Of a stretch of DNA of 64,000 nucleotides, positions 7,895 to 16,459 are shown one piece after another (position 1 is the stretch's first letter; each line of letters opens with the position of its first letter). A program made the translations under genes and the position numbers. The DNA is from Enterobacter_D sp963521185. GTDB lineage: Bacteria > Pseudomonadota > Gammaproteobacteria > Enterobacterales > Enterobacteriaceae. The notes below the pieces were generated by a model. It was not told the origin of the DNA and made no database searches. It saw nothing but the letters and a program-made list of their open reading frames with translations. The stretch lies in assembly GCA_963521185.1 (NCBI GenBank), contig CAUQTV010000010.1, positions 62,001-126,000 on the forward strand. Reading direction: 5' to 3'.

Positions 7895-8895
7895 GATTTC
7901 ACCGCCTGTTTCTGGCGTGCCAGCGCCGCATCACGCAGGATCAAACGCCCTTTGCGCTTATTGCCTCGTTCGTTAAGCAGAACCGCAATGACGATCACCG
8001 TGCCGGAGATGGCCATCTGCCAGAAGGGAGATATACCGATCACCGGCAGCGCGTTGTTGATGACGCCCAAAAACAGCGCGCCAAACAAACAGCCCAGCAC
8101 GCGTCCCGTGCCGCCCATGGTGCTGACGCCGCCGATAACGCAGGCTGCCACGACTTGTAGTTCAAAACCGTTAGCCACATCGACATAGGCGACGGCGAAG
8201 CGGGAAATCCACAAGTAGCCGCAGAATCCAGCGAGCGCCCCCGACAAACAGAAGCTGACGAACTGCATTTTCCCGGCGTTGATGCCGGTGTAATACGCGG
8301 CGGTGGCGTTACCGCCTGCGGTGTAGAGCGCACGCCCGGTGCGGCTGTAGCGCAGGAAATAACCCACGACAAACAGCGCGGCAATGGCGCACCAGCTCAG
8401 CAGCGGCAGACCAAGTAAGGCGGTTCGCGGCAGACCGAGGAAATCCCCGCTCATCTGGTGCGAGTTGATCCAGCCGCCATCGGAAAGCAGGAAAATGATG
8501 CCGCGATAGATGCTCATGGTCCCCAGCGTCACTACAATCGCCGGAATGCCCATTTTCCACACCAGCAGGCCGTTGATGATGCCCATCACCAGCCCCAGAG
8601 CGGTCGCCAGTATTAGCAGCGCCCACACCGGGATCTCAGGATGATGGAAATTGAGCAGCGCGACGATCATGCCGGTCAACGCCAGGTTAGCGGCCATCGA
8701 CAGATCAATGCCTTTGGTCAGCAGCACCATCATTTGCCCGAGCGCCAGAATCACCAGAATCGAGGTGTCGTTAAAGATTTCAACGAGGTTTTCCGGTTGC
8801 AGGAACGAGGGCACGCGGCTGCCAATCGCCACCGACATCAATACAATCACCGCCGCCAGCAGCGCTTCACGATTCTTAAGCCATTGTTGCCACAT
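7891..8895 (-). CDS. rhaP: Rhamnose ABC transporter permease, first subunit
   Basis: A 334-residue RbsC-type membrane permease. It carries the same family landmarks as its neighbour: TKGIDLSMAANLALTG, INGLLVWKMGIPAIVVTLGT (in parts) and VIGGVSTMGGTGRVLG. It overlaps the ATPase gene upstream by one base (TAATG) and the second permease downstream by four, indicating tight translational coupling and a fixed ratio of subunits. The N-terminus MWQQWLKNREALLAAVIVL gives a short cytoplasmic tail before the first helix. Substrate by context is L-rhamnose. Confidence 0.87.
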   Translation of the reverse strand: MWQQWLKNREALLAAVIVLMSVAIGSRVPSFLQPENLVEIFNDTSILVILALGQMMVLLTKGIDLSMAANLALTGMIVALLNFHHPEIPVWALLILATALGLVMGIINGLLVWKMGIPAIVVTLGTMSIYRGIIFLLSDGGWINSHQMSGDFLGLPRTALLGLPLLSWCAIAALFVVGYFLRYSRTGRALYTAGGNATAAYYTGINAGKMQFVSFCLSGALAGFCGYLWISRFAVAYVDVANGFELQVVAACVIGGVSTMGGTGRVLGCLFGALFLGVINNALPVIGISPFWQMAISGTVIVIAVLLNERGNKRKGRLILRDAALARQKQAVKS

Positions 8896-10397
8896 TATGC
8901 TGCCTCCTGACCGGCACCGCTGGCGGCGCTGACGATGGTTTCCGCCGTCGCCTCGCCCGCCGGGTACTCCGCGACCATTAAGCCTTCATGCATGACGATG
9001 ATCCTGTCCGCCATGCCCATCACTTCCGGTAGCTCTGATGACACCATAATCACCGCCAGCCCTTGCGCGACCAGCTCTGACATAAACTGATGCACGGCGG
9101 CCTTCGAGCCGATGTCGATGCCTTTGGTGGGTTCGTCGAGAATGATCACTTCCGGGTGCGTGGCGAGCCATTTGCCGATCACCACTTTTTGCTGATTGCC
9201 GCCGGACAGCGTCTGCACCGGTTGCTTCCAGCTAAACGCTTTGACCTGCAAGCGCCGGGCATACTCTTCGGCCAGCGCCCACTCTTTCGCGTCGTTGAGC
9301 ACGCCGTTGGGATTGAGTTTGCTTAACTGCGGCAGGCTGATGTTCTGCGCAATCGGCAGTTCGATGATCGCGCCCTGTTTCTGACGCTCTTCCGGCACGC
9401 AGACGATGCCCGCGTTGATGGCGTCGCTCGGCTGGCGGAAATGCACCGGTTTGCCGTTAAGTACGATCTCACCGGATGACGGGTGCGAGACGCCGGACAG
9501 CGCCTGCATCAGCTCGGTACGCCCGGCACCGACCAGCCCATAGAAGCTGAGGATTTCGCCCTTGCGCAGGCTGAAATTGATGTGCGCGAATTCGGTCGGA
9601 TGGCACAGATCTCTCACCTTCAGCACCGTTTCGCCTTTTTCGCAGGCCACTTTCGGGTAGGTCTGGGTGATGGCGCGTCCGACCATCATCGACACCATGC
9701 GCTCCTCGGTGATGTCGCTCATTGCCCCGGATCCGACGTACACGCCATCGCGCAAAATGGTGTAGTGATCGGCAAGCTCGAAGATTTCATCGAACTTGTG
9801 CGAGATAAACAGAATCGCTTTGCCTTCCTGTTTTAAGCGTTCAACGATCTGATAGAACTCCAGAATTTCATGCTGTGACAGCGCTGCGGTGGGTTCGTCG
9901 AGGATCACCACCTGCGCGTCAAACGACAGTGCGCGGGCGATTGCCACCATGTGGCGTTGGGCGATGCTGAGCGTTTTCAGCGTGGCGCGCGGGTCAATGG
10001 GCACATCGAGGCGGGTTAAAATTGCCTGCGCTTTCTGGTGCATGCCGGGCCAGTCGAGCTTTTTTAGCCAGCCGGTGTGGAGATACTGGCCGACAAAAAT
10101 GTTTTCTGTGACCGACAGTTCGTCAAAGAGCACGGTTTCCTGGTGGATGGCGGTAATGCCGACTTTGTGGGCGGATTCGGGGGTCGGCAGGGTAATCGGG
10201 ATGGCTTTATAAAGAATTTCGCCCTCTTCGGGCTGATAGATGCCGGTCATCACTTTCACCAGCGTGGATTTGCCTGCGCCATTTTCACCGATCAGGGCGG
10301 TGACTTTGCCAGGCCACAGGTCGAGCTGTACATTCTCAAGGGCGCGTACGCCAGGGAAAACTTTGGTGATGCCCTTAAGTTGAAGAAGTGGTGTCAT
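8895..10397 (-). CDS. Rhamnose ABC transporter ATP-binding protein
   Basis: A 500-residue protein with two fused ABC domains, the arrangement seen in RbsA/AraG/MglA-type sugar importers. Domain 1 has Walker A GENGAGKST (about residues 37-45), signature-like LSIAQRHMVAIARAL and Walker B VVILDEPTAALS. Domain 2 (from about residue 255) has a divergent Walker A GLVGAGRTEL, the signature LSGGNQQKVVIGKWL and EVIILDEPTKGIDIGSK. It powers the two RbsC-type permeases encoded directly downstream. It is equivalent to RhaT of the rhizobial rhamnose system; that name is avoided as a symbol because it denotes the unrelated H+ symporter in E. coli. Confidence 0.9.
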   Translation of the reverse strand: MTPLLQLKGITKVFPGVRALENVQLDLWPGKVTALIGENGAGKSTLVKVMTGIYQPEEGEILYKAIPITLPTPESAHKVGITAIHQETVLFDELSVTENIFVGQYLHTGWLKKLDWPGMHQKAQAILTRLDVPIDPRATLKTLSIAQRHMVAIARALSFDAQVVILDEPTAALSQHEILEFYQIVERLKQEGKAILFISHKFDEIFELADHYTILRDGVYVGSGAMSDITEERMVSMMVGRAITQTYPKVACEKGETVLKVRDLCHPTEFAHINFSLRKGEILSFYGLVGAGRTELMQALSGVSHPSSGEIVLNGKPVHFRQPSDAINAGIVCVPEERQKQGAIIELPIAQNISLPQLSKLNPNGVLNDAKEWALAEEYARRLQVKAFSWKQPVQTLSGGNQQKVVIGKWLATHPEVIILDEPTKGIDIGSKAAVHQFMSELVAQGLAVIMVSSELPEVMGMADRIIVMHEGLMVAEYPAGEATAETIVSAASGAGQEAA

Positions 10398-10417
10398 GAT
10401 AGTTCTCCGTTTGGTTC

Positions 10418-10500
10418 CCCCTCACCCCGACCCTCTCCCAAAGGGAGAGGGGGTTAATGTTCCCTCTCCCCTTGGGAGAGGGCCAGGGTGAGGGGCAAGG
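10418..10500. repeat. Palindromic intergenic repeat (CCCTCTCCC family), full unit
   Basis: Two arms of roughly 34 bp (CCCCTCACCCCGACCCTCTC and its near-complement GGGAGAGGGCCAGGGTGAGG), each with its own inner hairpin, flank a short TTAATGTT centre. It lies between the binding-protein and ATPase genes inside the rha operon. A second full unit is at 12444-12520, a half unit at 34583-34619, and shorter hairpins with the same core at 26325 and 54414. Confidence 0.8.
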
Positions 10501-10503
10501 GGA

Positions 10504-11490
10504 TCAGAAAATCTTTGAGAACTTATCAATGTTGCTGGCATCGTAAACGAACGGCTCAGCCATCGCGCCGCTGCCGTCGGCATCCAGTTTCACCTTACCG
10601 AGTTTGCCCATGCTGGCCTCGGTTTTGGTGGCGGTGCCTTTGACTAAATCATCGGCCAGGTAGGTGGCGGCGTAACCCAGATCGATCGGGTTCCAGATAG
10701 CAAAACTTTTGCTTGCACCCGATTTCACCGCTCCTGCCATTTCAGACGGCAGACCGAGGCCGGTCACGTAAACTTTGCCGATTTTGCCCTGATCTTTTAC
10801 CGCCTGTGCCGCGGCCACAATGCCGACCGACGACGGTGACACAATGACTTTCAGATCCGGGTATGTTTTCAGCAGGCCGACCGCTTCGCGGTAGCTCTTG
10901 TCTGACAGGTCATCACCGTAGGCGGTGGTTACCAGATTGATCGACGGGTATTTTGGCAGCACTTTTTTCATCTCGGCAATCCAGGTGTTCTGGTTTGCCG
11001 ACGTGGGCGTTGCGCTCAGGATCGCCACATCGCCTTTTTCCACGTTCAGCGCTTTCAGCGCCTCGGCCGCCAGCTTAACGTTGGTTTCGCCAATCAGCGC
11101 GTTGTTGGAGGGATTGAGGTGGATCTGACGCCCGGCTTTCGCCACGCCGGAATCCCATGACACCACTTTAATGCCACGCTGCATCGCTTTTTTCAGTACC
11201 GGCACCACGGCATCCGGATCGTTTGCGGAGATGGCGATCGCATCCACCCCCTGGGCGATCAACCCGTTCAGCACTTCGATCTGTGCTTCGGCCGTAGTGG
11301 TGGTTGGGCCGGTATAAATGACTTTTACGTCCCCTAACTCTTTCGCCGCTTCCTGCGCGCCGACGTTTGCTGCCTCAAAAAAACCATTTCCCAATGATTT
11401 CGCCACGAGGGCGATTTTGACTTCTGCTAATGCGGAACCGGACAACGCCAAAGCGGCAACGGTGAGGATTAAGCTTGCTTTAATTTTCAT
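10504..11490 (-). CDS. Rhamnose ABC transporter periplasmic substrate-binding protein
   Basis: A 328-residue periplasmic binding protein of the ribose/autoinducer-2 (Peripla_BP_4) type. A signal peptide is evident (MKIKASLILTVAALALSGSALA, with cleavage before EVKIAL). The mature protein has LVAKSLGNGFFEAANVGAQE, TTTTAEAQIEVLNGLIAQGVDAI (in parts) and AISANDPDA, typical of this fold. It delivers sugar to the ATPase and two permeases encoded after it. The separation from the ATPase gene by a large palindromic repeat suggests the transcript may be processed so that binding protein exceeds the membrane subunits; that is inference. It corresponds to RhaS of rhizobial systems, not the RhaS regulator. 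Confidence 0.9.
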   Translation of the reverse strand: MKIKASLILTVAALALSGSALAEVKIALVAKSLGNGFFEAANVGAQEAAKELGDVKVIYTGPTTTTAEAQIEVLNGLIAQGVDAIAISANDPDAVVPVLKKAMQRGIKVVSWDSGVAKAGRQIHLNPSNNALIGETNVKLAAEALKALNVEKGDVAILSATPTSANQNTWIAEMKKVLPKYPSINLVTTAYGDDLSDKSYREAVGLLKTYPDLKVIVSPSSVGIVAAAQAVKDQGKIGKVYVTGLGLPSEMAGAVKSGASKSFAIWNPIDLGYAATYLADDLVKGTATKTEASMGKLGKVKLDADGSGAMAEPFVYDASNIDKFSKIF

Positions 11491-11578
11491 TGCTTGTACT
11501 CCACGAGTTAGTGTAGGGATAGTGCAGGTAAAAAAATGTCCCCTTCAGGTCATGGCCCGAAGGGGTTATGCGATGTTC

Positions 11579-12409
11579 TTATTTATACAGTTCTAATGCG
11601 CTGGCCAGCGGGGTCACGCCGAAGCGTTTACCCAATGCAATCAATTCTTCCTGAGTGATGGTTTGCTTCATGCCGCCCATCGAGTACACCTTGACCAGCA
11701 CTTCGGCGGATTTCTCAGCCGTGTCGATCAGACCAAAGGCTTCGTCCAGCGTCGGGCCGCTGCCGAACACACCGTGGAATGGCCACAGCACCAGCGAATG
11801 GCGGGACATTTCAGACGCGGTGGCCTGACCGATTTCGTCGGTGCCTGGCACCATCCACGGCAGAATGCCGACGCCGTCCGGGAATACCACCAGACACTCC
11901 GTGCTGCCTTCCCACAGTTTGCGGGTGATCACGTCAGTGTCGTTTTCCAGCACGTAGGTCAGGGCGATCAGGTTGGTGGCGTGGCAGTGCATGATCACGC
12001 GGTCTTTGCCGTGGGTGGCTTTGATGCGCTCGCAGTGCGACAGGAAGTGTGCCGGGAGTTCAGAGGTTGGCACCGCTTCGTGAGTCAGCCCCCAAAGAAT
12101 GTGGTAGCCCGCGCCGTCGCTGTCCACTTTTACGACGCCTAAATTTGCGCTCGGATCCAGTTGCACATTGCGGAAGAACTTGCCGGAGCCGGTCACGATA
12201 AACGGCGTGTTAGCCAGCGCTGGCAGCGGCTGGCTGAGGGCGATATAGCGCGGCTTTGTGTGGAAATCGGCTTCGAACGGCGCGATGTCGGCGTCGTCCA
12301 GGCGCAGCGTCAGGTTGCCGCCGTTGCGCTCATCCCAGCCTTTTAACCAGGCGTCAGTGGTGGCTTTAATCATGCCCTGGACGAACCAGGAATCGGTAAT
12401 GGTCTGCAT
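11579..12409 (-). CDS. rhaD: Rhamnulose-1-phosphate aldolase
   Basis: A 276-residue class II aldolase that splits L-rhamnulose 1-phosphate to dihydroxyacetone phosphate and L-lactaldehyde. It matches RhaD along its whole length: WFVQGMIKATTDAWLKGWDE at the start, RNGGNLTLRL, FIVTGSGKFFRNVQ, the zinc-site histidines in IMHCHATNLIALTY and a further one in WPFHGVFGSG. Catalytic Glu lies in the stretch before SELPAHFLSHCERIK. It follows rhaA on the same strand, separated from it by a palindromic repeat, and precedes the rhamnose transporter genes. Confidence 0.97.
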   Translation of the reverse strand: MQTITDSWFVQGMIKATTDAWLKGWDERNGGNLTLRLDDADIAPFEADFHTKPRYIALSQPLPALANTPFIVTGSGKFFRNVQLDPSANLGVVKVDSDGAGYHILWGLTHEAVPTSELPAHFLSHCERIKATHGKDRVIMHCHATNLIALTYVLENDTDVITRKLWEGSTECLVVFPDGVGILPWMVPGTDEIGQATASEMSRHSLVLWPFHGVFGSGPTLDEAFGLIDTAEKSAEVLVKVYSMGGMKQTITQEELIALGKRFGVTPLASALELYK

Positions 12410-12443
12410 AGTCTTCTTTTCCAGTTATCGCGGTGAGGTTGAA

Positions 12444-12520
12444 CCCCTCACCCCGGCCCTCTCCCACAGGGAGAGGGGGTAAAAGTTCCCTCTCCCTGTG
12501 GGAGAGGGTTAGGGTGAGGG
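12444..12520. repeat. Palindromic intergenic repeat (CCCTCTCCC family), full unit
   Basis: Same structure as the unit at 10418-10500: CCCCTCACCCCGGCCCTCTC at one end, GGGAGAGGGTTAGGGTGAGG at the other, with paired inner hairpins. It fills most of the gap between rhaA and rhaD. Confidence 0.8.
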
Positions 12521-12525
12521 CAAAA

Positions 12526-13785
12526 TTACCCGCGCTTACTCAACACGTCTTTCTCATACGCCCGCACGCTGTCCAGCCACTGGCTGCCCACCGGGGTGTC
12601 GTTGCGATCGCAATACATTTCCCACACCGCCTGCCACGGCAGTGATTTTTGCTCTTCCAGCAGCGCCAGGCGTGCGGTGTAATCGCCGTCGGCCTCCAGC
12701 TGGCGCAGCTGCTTGGTCGGTTCTAACAGCGCACGCAGCAGGGCTTTTTTCATGTTGCGCGTGCCAATGACCCACGCCGCAATGCGGTTGATCGAGGCAT
12801 CGAAGAAGTCGAGGCCAATGTGCACGCGGTCAAACAGATCGTGGCGGATGATTTCGCTGGCGATCGCCTGAGTTTCATCATCCAGCAGCACCACGTGATC
12901 GCTGTCCCAGCGCACCGGACGGCTGACGTGCAGCAGCAGGCGCGGCACATAGAGCATGGCGGCGGAGATCTTGTCGGAGATCACTTCGGTGGGATGGAAA
13001 TGACCGGCGTCCAGACACAGCGCGGTCTGGCGGCTGGTGGCGTAGCCCATGTAAAACTCATTCGAGCCCACGGTGTAACTCTCAGCGCCGATGCCAAACA
13101 GTTTGCTCTCCACGGCGTCAATGTGATGCGCCAGGCTCAGCTTTTCACTCAGCGCTTCGTCGAGCGCCGCCACCAGGCGCTGGCGCGGGGCCAGGCGATC
13201 GACGGTGACATCTTTCATGCCGTCCGGGATCCAGATGTTCATCACCGACGGCGTGCCGAGCTGCTCGCCAAAATACGCAGAGACGCGGCGGCTGGCTTTC
13301 ACGTGGTCAATCCAGAACTGGCGGATGTCGTCGTTAGCGTGCGACAGGGTAAAGCCGTCGGCGCTCAGCGGATGCGAGAAGCACGACGGGTTAAAATCCA
13401 GGCCCAGCTTGTTGGCTTTTGCCCACTCCACCCAGTTTTTGAAATGCTCAGGCTTGATGGCGTTACGCTCAACCGGTTCGTCAGCTTCCAGGTAGATAGC
13501 ATGCAGGTTCAGACGCTTAGGACCCGGGATTAGGCTCAGCGCCTGTTCCAGATCGGCGCGCAGCTCAGCGGCATTACGCGCTTTGCCCGGATAGTTACCG
13601 GTGGCCTGGATGCCGCCCGTCAGACCGCCCTGCGGGTTTTCGAAGCCAGCGACGTCATCGCCCTGCCAGCAGTGCATTGAAACGGGCAGGCGGTCGAGCT
13701 GGCTCAGCGCCGCCTCGACATCAATGCCGACAGCGGCGAAACGCTGTTTAGCCAGCTCCCAGGCTTGTTCAAGTTGAGTGGTCAT
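12526..13785 (-). CDS. rhaA: L-rhamnose isomerase
   Basis: A 419-residue enzyme matching RhaA in length and nearly every segment (MTTQLEQAWELAKQRFAAVG at the start, SMHCWQGDDVAGFENP, LDFNPSCFSHPLS, LCLDAGHFHPTEVISDKISA in parts, GLDFFDASINRIAAWVIGTR). It converts L-rhamnose to L-rhamnulose with Mn2+. The ATG ending at 13785 is chosen: AGGAG lies 8 bases upstream and the protein then has the exact length of the E. coli enzyme; a TTG two codons earlier is not needed. The start overlaps the rhaB stop codon. Confidence 0.98.
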   Translation of the reverse strand: MTTQLEQAWELAKQRFAAVGIDVEAALSQLDRLPVSMHCWQGDDVAGFENPQGGLTGGIQATGNYPGKARNAAELRADLEQALSLIPGPKRLNLHAIYLEADEPVERNAIKPEHFKNWVEWAKANKLGLDFNPSCFSHPLSADGFTLSHANDDIRQFWIDHVKASRRVSAYFGEQLGTPSVMNIWIPDGMKDVTVDRLAPRQRLVAALDEALSEKLSLAHHIDAVESKLFGIGAESYTVGSNEFYMGYATSRQTALCLDAGHFHPTEVISDKISAAMLYVPRLLLHVSRPVRWDSDHVVLLDDETQAIASEIIRHDLFDRVHIGLDFFDASINRIAAWVIGTRNMKKALLRALLEPTKQLRQLEADGDYTARLALLEEQKSLPWQAVWEMYCDRNDTPVGSQWLDSVRAYEKDVLSKRG

Positions 13786-15236
13786 GCGCAAAGCTCCTTT
13801 ATCGGTCGTTTTTGCTGAAACTGCGCAACGAAGCGGGCAATTTCATTATCAGGATGAGGGGTGAAGGTGGTCAGGGCGTAATTCGCACTCACCACGCTGC
13901 GAAAATCATCGACGTTGGTCAGCTCGTCGAGGGTCATAAGCTGCACGCCAATATTGCCGAGGGTTGAGGCCTCAACGGGGCCTGCCACTACCGTGATGCC
14001 ACAGGCATCGGCGCAGAGCTGGTTGAGTAGCTGGTTCTGGCAACCGCCGCCAACGATGTGTAACTGACTAAAGGGTTTGCCGCGAAGCTGGGCCATTTCT
14101 GCCAGCACGTCGGCGTACAGCAGCGCCAGACTGTCGAAGATGCAGCGCGCCAGCTCGGCGTCGTTTTGCGGCACCGGCTGCGCGCTTTCCCGGCAGGCCG
14201 CCTGGATCTCGCGGCTCATGTTTTCCGGGTTAATAAAGCGGTCATCGTTCGGGTTAATCACGAAGCGGCAGGCGGGCAGCGCCTCGGTGCGGTCGATGAG
14301 ATCAGGCAAGTCGGTGACGCTCTGCTCTTTCAGCACCCGTTGCAGCAGCCATAAGCCCATAATGTTTTTCAGCACCCGGTAGCGGCCTTCGGCACCGCCT
14401 TCATTGGTGATGTTGGCGCTAAGCGCCGCGTCGCTGGTGTAAGGCGTTTTGCTTTCGAAGCCCATCAGCGACCAGGTGCCGGAGGAAAGGTAGGCGGCGT
14501 CGTGATCTTTTAACGGCGAGGCGATGACGGCGCTGGCGGTATCGTGGCTGGCGACGGCGACCACCGGCACGTTGTGCCAGTGACCAATCACATTGCCCGG
14601 ATGCGTCGGTGTCCCAAGCCAGCGCGACGGCACACCCGCCCACGCCAGCAGGGTTTCATCCCAGTTATCGGTCTGGATGTTCACCATTTGCGTGGTGGTG
14701 GCGTTGGTGTATTCCCAGTTGAGCTTGCCGGTGAGGCGGTAGCTGAAGTAGTCAGGGATCAGCAGCGCATGGGCGACGTTCGCCAACAGTTCCGGCTGTT
14801 GTGTAGCCAGCGCGCGGAACTGATAAAGCGTGTTAAATGGCAGAAACTGAATGCCGCTGCGACGGTAGATGTCTGCTTTTCCCAACTGCGCTAACGCCTG
14901 CTGCATGATGCCGTCGGTGCGGCTGTCGCGGTAAGAGACCGGCAGACCGACGCGCTGACCCTGATTGTCGATGAGCACATAATCCACGCCCCAGGTGTCA
15001 ATGCCGATGCTGTCGATGGCGATGCCTTCGTCGCAGACTTTGTCCAGTCCGCAGCGGATCTCCGCCTCAAGGCCGTCAATATCCCAGGTCTCGACGCCCG
15101 CTGTTTTCTGTAAGCAGTTCACAAAGCGGTGGATTTCGCGGAGCGTAAGCGTGCGCTGGTGCGGATCAAAGCGAGCGAGCATTACGCGCCCGCTGGATGC
15201 GCCTAAATCAACAGCGACACAATGGCGAAAAGTCAT
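13782..15236 (-). CDS. rhaB: Rhamnulokinase
   Basis: A 484-residue FGGY-family sugar kinase that phosphorylates L-rhamnulose at O1. N-terminal phosphate-binding VAVDLGASSGRVMLARFD (residues about 8-25), DSIGIDTWGVDYVLID with the catalytic Asp, ATP-site ASHDTASAVIASP and YLSSGTWSLMGFE, and HIVGGGCQNQLLNQL near the C-terminus are all present. It is the first gene of the rhaBAD-transporter-fucO-rhaM run, transcribed from the RhaS-dependent promoter at about 15267-15342. E. coli RhaB is a few residues longer (489). Confidence 0.98.
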   Translation of the reverse strand: MTFRHCVAVDLGASSGRVMLARFDPHQRTLTLREIHRFVNCLQKTAGVETWDIDGLEAEIRCGLDKVCDEGIAIDSIGIDTWGVDYVLIDNQGQRVGLPVSYRDSRTDGIMQQALAQLGKADIYRRSGIQFLPFNTLYQFRALATQQPELLANVAHALLIPDYFSYRLTGKLNWEYTNATTTQMVNIQTDNWDETLLAWAGVPSRWLGTPTHPGNVIGHWHNVPVVAVASHDTASAVIASPLKDHDAAYLSSGTWSLMGFESKTPYTSDAALSANITNEGGAEGRYRVLKNIMGLWLLQRVLKEQSVTDLPDLIDRTEALPACRFVINPNDDRFINPENMSREIQAACRESAQPVPQNDAELARCIFDSLALLYADVLAEMAQLRGKPFSQLHIVGGGCQNQLLNQLCADACGITVVAGPVEASTLGNIGVQLMTLDELTNVDDFRSVVSANYALTTFTPHPDNEIARFVAQFQQKRPIKELCA

Positions 15237-15266
15237 GATCGGGTCCTTCTGAGAGTCATTGCCGAC

Positions 15267-15361
15267 AGTCTAAAAAAGGCCCGTCGCGGCGACCTTCTCG
15301 TTAATGACAGGCAATAACCCCCACTGGCAAGAAATCAAAGATGAACGTGAGAGAGTTCACA
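15267..15361 (-). promoter_or_regulatory. rhaBAD promoter with RhaS half-sites and CRP site
   Basis: Read on the minus strand: a CRP-like site (CGTGA-GAGAGT-TCACA, 15346-15361), a RhaS half-site ATCTTTGATTTCTTGCC (15326-15342), a second half-site ATTAACGAGAAGGTCGC (15289-15305) and a -10 like TAGACT (15267-15272). The second half-site and the -10 region are nearly identical to E. coli PrhaB as I know it. The remainder of the rhaB-rhaS gap (to 15536) should carry the rightward rhaSR promoter and RhaR sites, which I cannot place exactly. Confidence 0.8.
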
Positions 15362-15536
15362 GTTTCTAATAATCATGCGTTTTCAGCGGCATGTGACGGC
15401 GACCGCATTTCCGGATCTTTCCGGCTGTTTCTTGAAAAAACGACAGCCTTTGCGCGCTTTGCTGTCAAAAATTCAAGGTCAGAAAAGCCCCCCTTAATTA
15501 CTATTCTGAGAACGTTTCTCATCGGTGGGGATTATC

Positions 15537-16373
15537 ATGACCGTATTACACAGCGTGGACTTTTTCCCGCCGGGCCTGGCACCCGTTGCCATTGAACCGC
15601 GTCTTCCCCAATCGGCGTTTCCTGAACATCATCATGACTTCCATGAGATTGTGATTGTGGAGCACGGCACGGGCATTCATGTGTTCAATGGTCAGCCCTA
15701 CACCATTAGCGGCGGCACCGTCTGTTTCGTGCGCGATCATGACCGGCATCTGTATGAGCACACCGATAACTTATGCCTGACTAACGTGCTGTACCGCTCG
15801 CCGGATGCGTTTCAGTTTTTGGCCGGATTGAACCAACTGCTGCCCCAGGAGCAGAACGGCCACTATCCGTCGCACTGGCGCATCAATCAGGGCGTATTGC
15901 AGCAGGTACGCAATATTGTCGGGCAGATGGAAAATGGCGACGATGGCACTGATACCGCCGCGCTCGCCAATCGTGAGATCCTGTTTATGCAACTGCTGGT
16001 GCTGCTGCGCCGTAGCAGTCTGGAAGAGGGCGCGACCAATAACGATGCGCGCCTGAATCAACTGATGTCCTGGCTCGAAGATCACTTCTCTGAAGAGGTG
16101 TGTTGGGAGTCGCTCGCCGACCAGTTCTCGCTGTCGCTGCGCACGCTTCACCGTCAGCTTAAGCAGTACACCGGCATGACCCCGCAGCGCTACCTCAACC
16201 GCCTGCGGTTGATCAAAGCCCGCCATTTATTGCGCCACAGTGACGAAAGCGTCACGGATATCGCTTATCGCTGCGGTTTCGGCGACAGTAACCACTTTTC
16301 CACGCTTTTTCGCCGCGAGTTCGACTGGTCTCCCCGCGACATTCGTCAGGGCCGCGACACGCCGCTGCAATAG
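15537..16373 (+). CDS. rhaS: HTH-type transcriptional activator RhaS
   Basis: A 278-residue AraC-family activator, same length as E. coli RhaS. An N-terminal cupin-like ligand domain (HHHDFHEIVIVEHGTGIHVF, about residues 31-50) is followed by two helix-turn-helix motifs in the C-terminal third (WESLADQFSLSLRTLHRQLK and VTDIAYRCGFGDSNHFSTLF). It binds L-rhamnose and activates rhaBAD; in this genome probably the transporter, fucO and rhaM too, because they lie in the same run. The start at 15537 matches the E. coli N-terminus MTVLHSVDFFP; a longer reading from 15525 adds only four residues. rhaR follows by 86 bp. Confidence 0.97.
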   Translation: MTVLHSVDFFPPGLAPVAIEPRLPQSAFPEHHHDFHEIVIVEHGTGIHVFNGQPYTISGGTVCFVRDHDRHLYEHTDNLCLTNVLYRSPDAFQFLAGLNQLLPQEQNGHYPSHWRINQGVLQQVRNIVGQMENGDDGTDTAALANREILFMQLLVLLRRSSLEEGATNNDARLNQLMSWLEDHFSEEVCWESLADQFSLSLRTLHRQLKQYTGMTPQRYLNRLRLIKARHLLRHSDESVTDIAYRCGFGDSNHFSTLFRREFDWSPRDIRQGRDTPLQ

Positions 16374-16459
16374 CGTTTTCAGGCAACGAGAGGGCTATCA
16401 CCGTTTTTTTGCTGCGAAACAGCTAATAATGGAAGGTTAATGGCTGTTGAGGTGCGCGT

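Noticed and set aside
10418..12520. CRISPR-like repeats
   Set aside because: The repeats are palindromic units far apart, each between genes; there are no regularly spaced short repeats or cas genes.
12820..13533. Plus-strand open frame of 237 codons
   Set aside because: Antisense to rhaA, which is conserved end to end.
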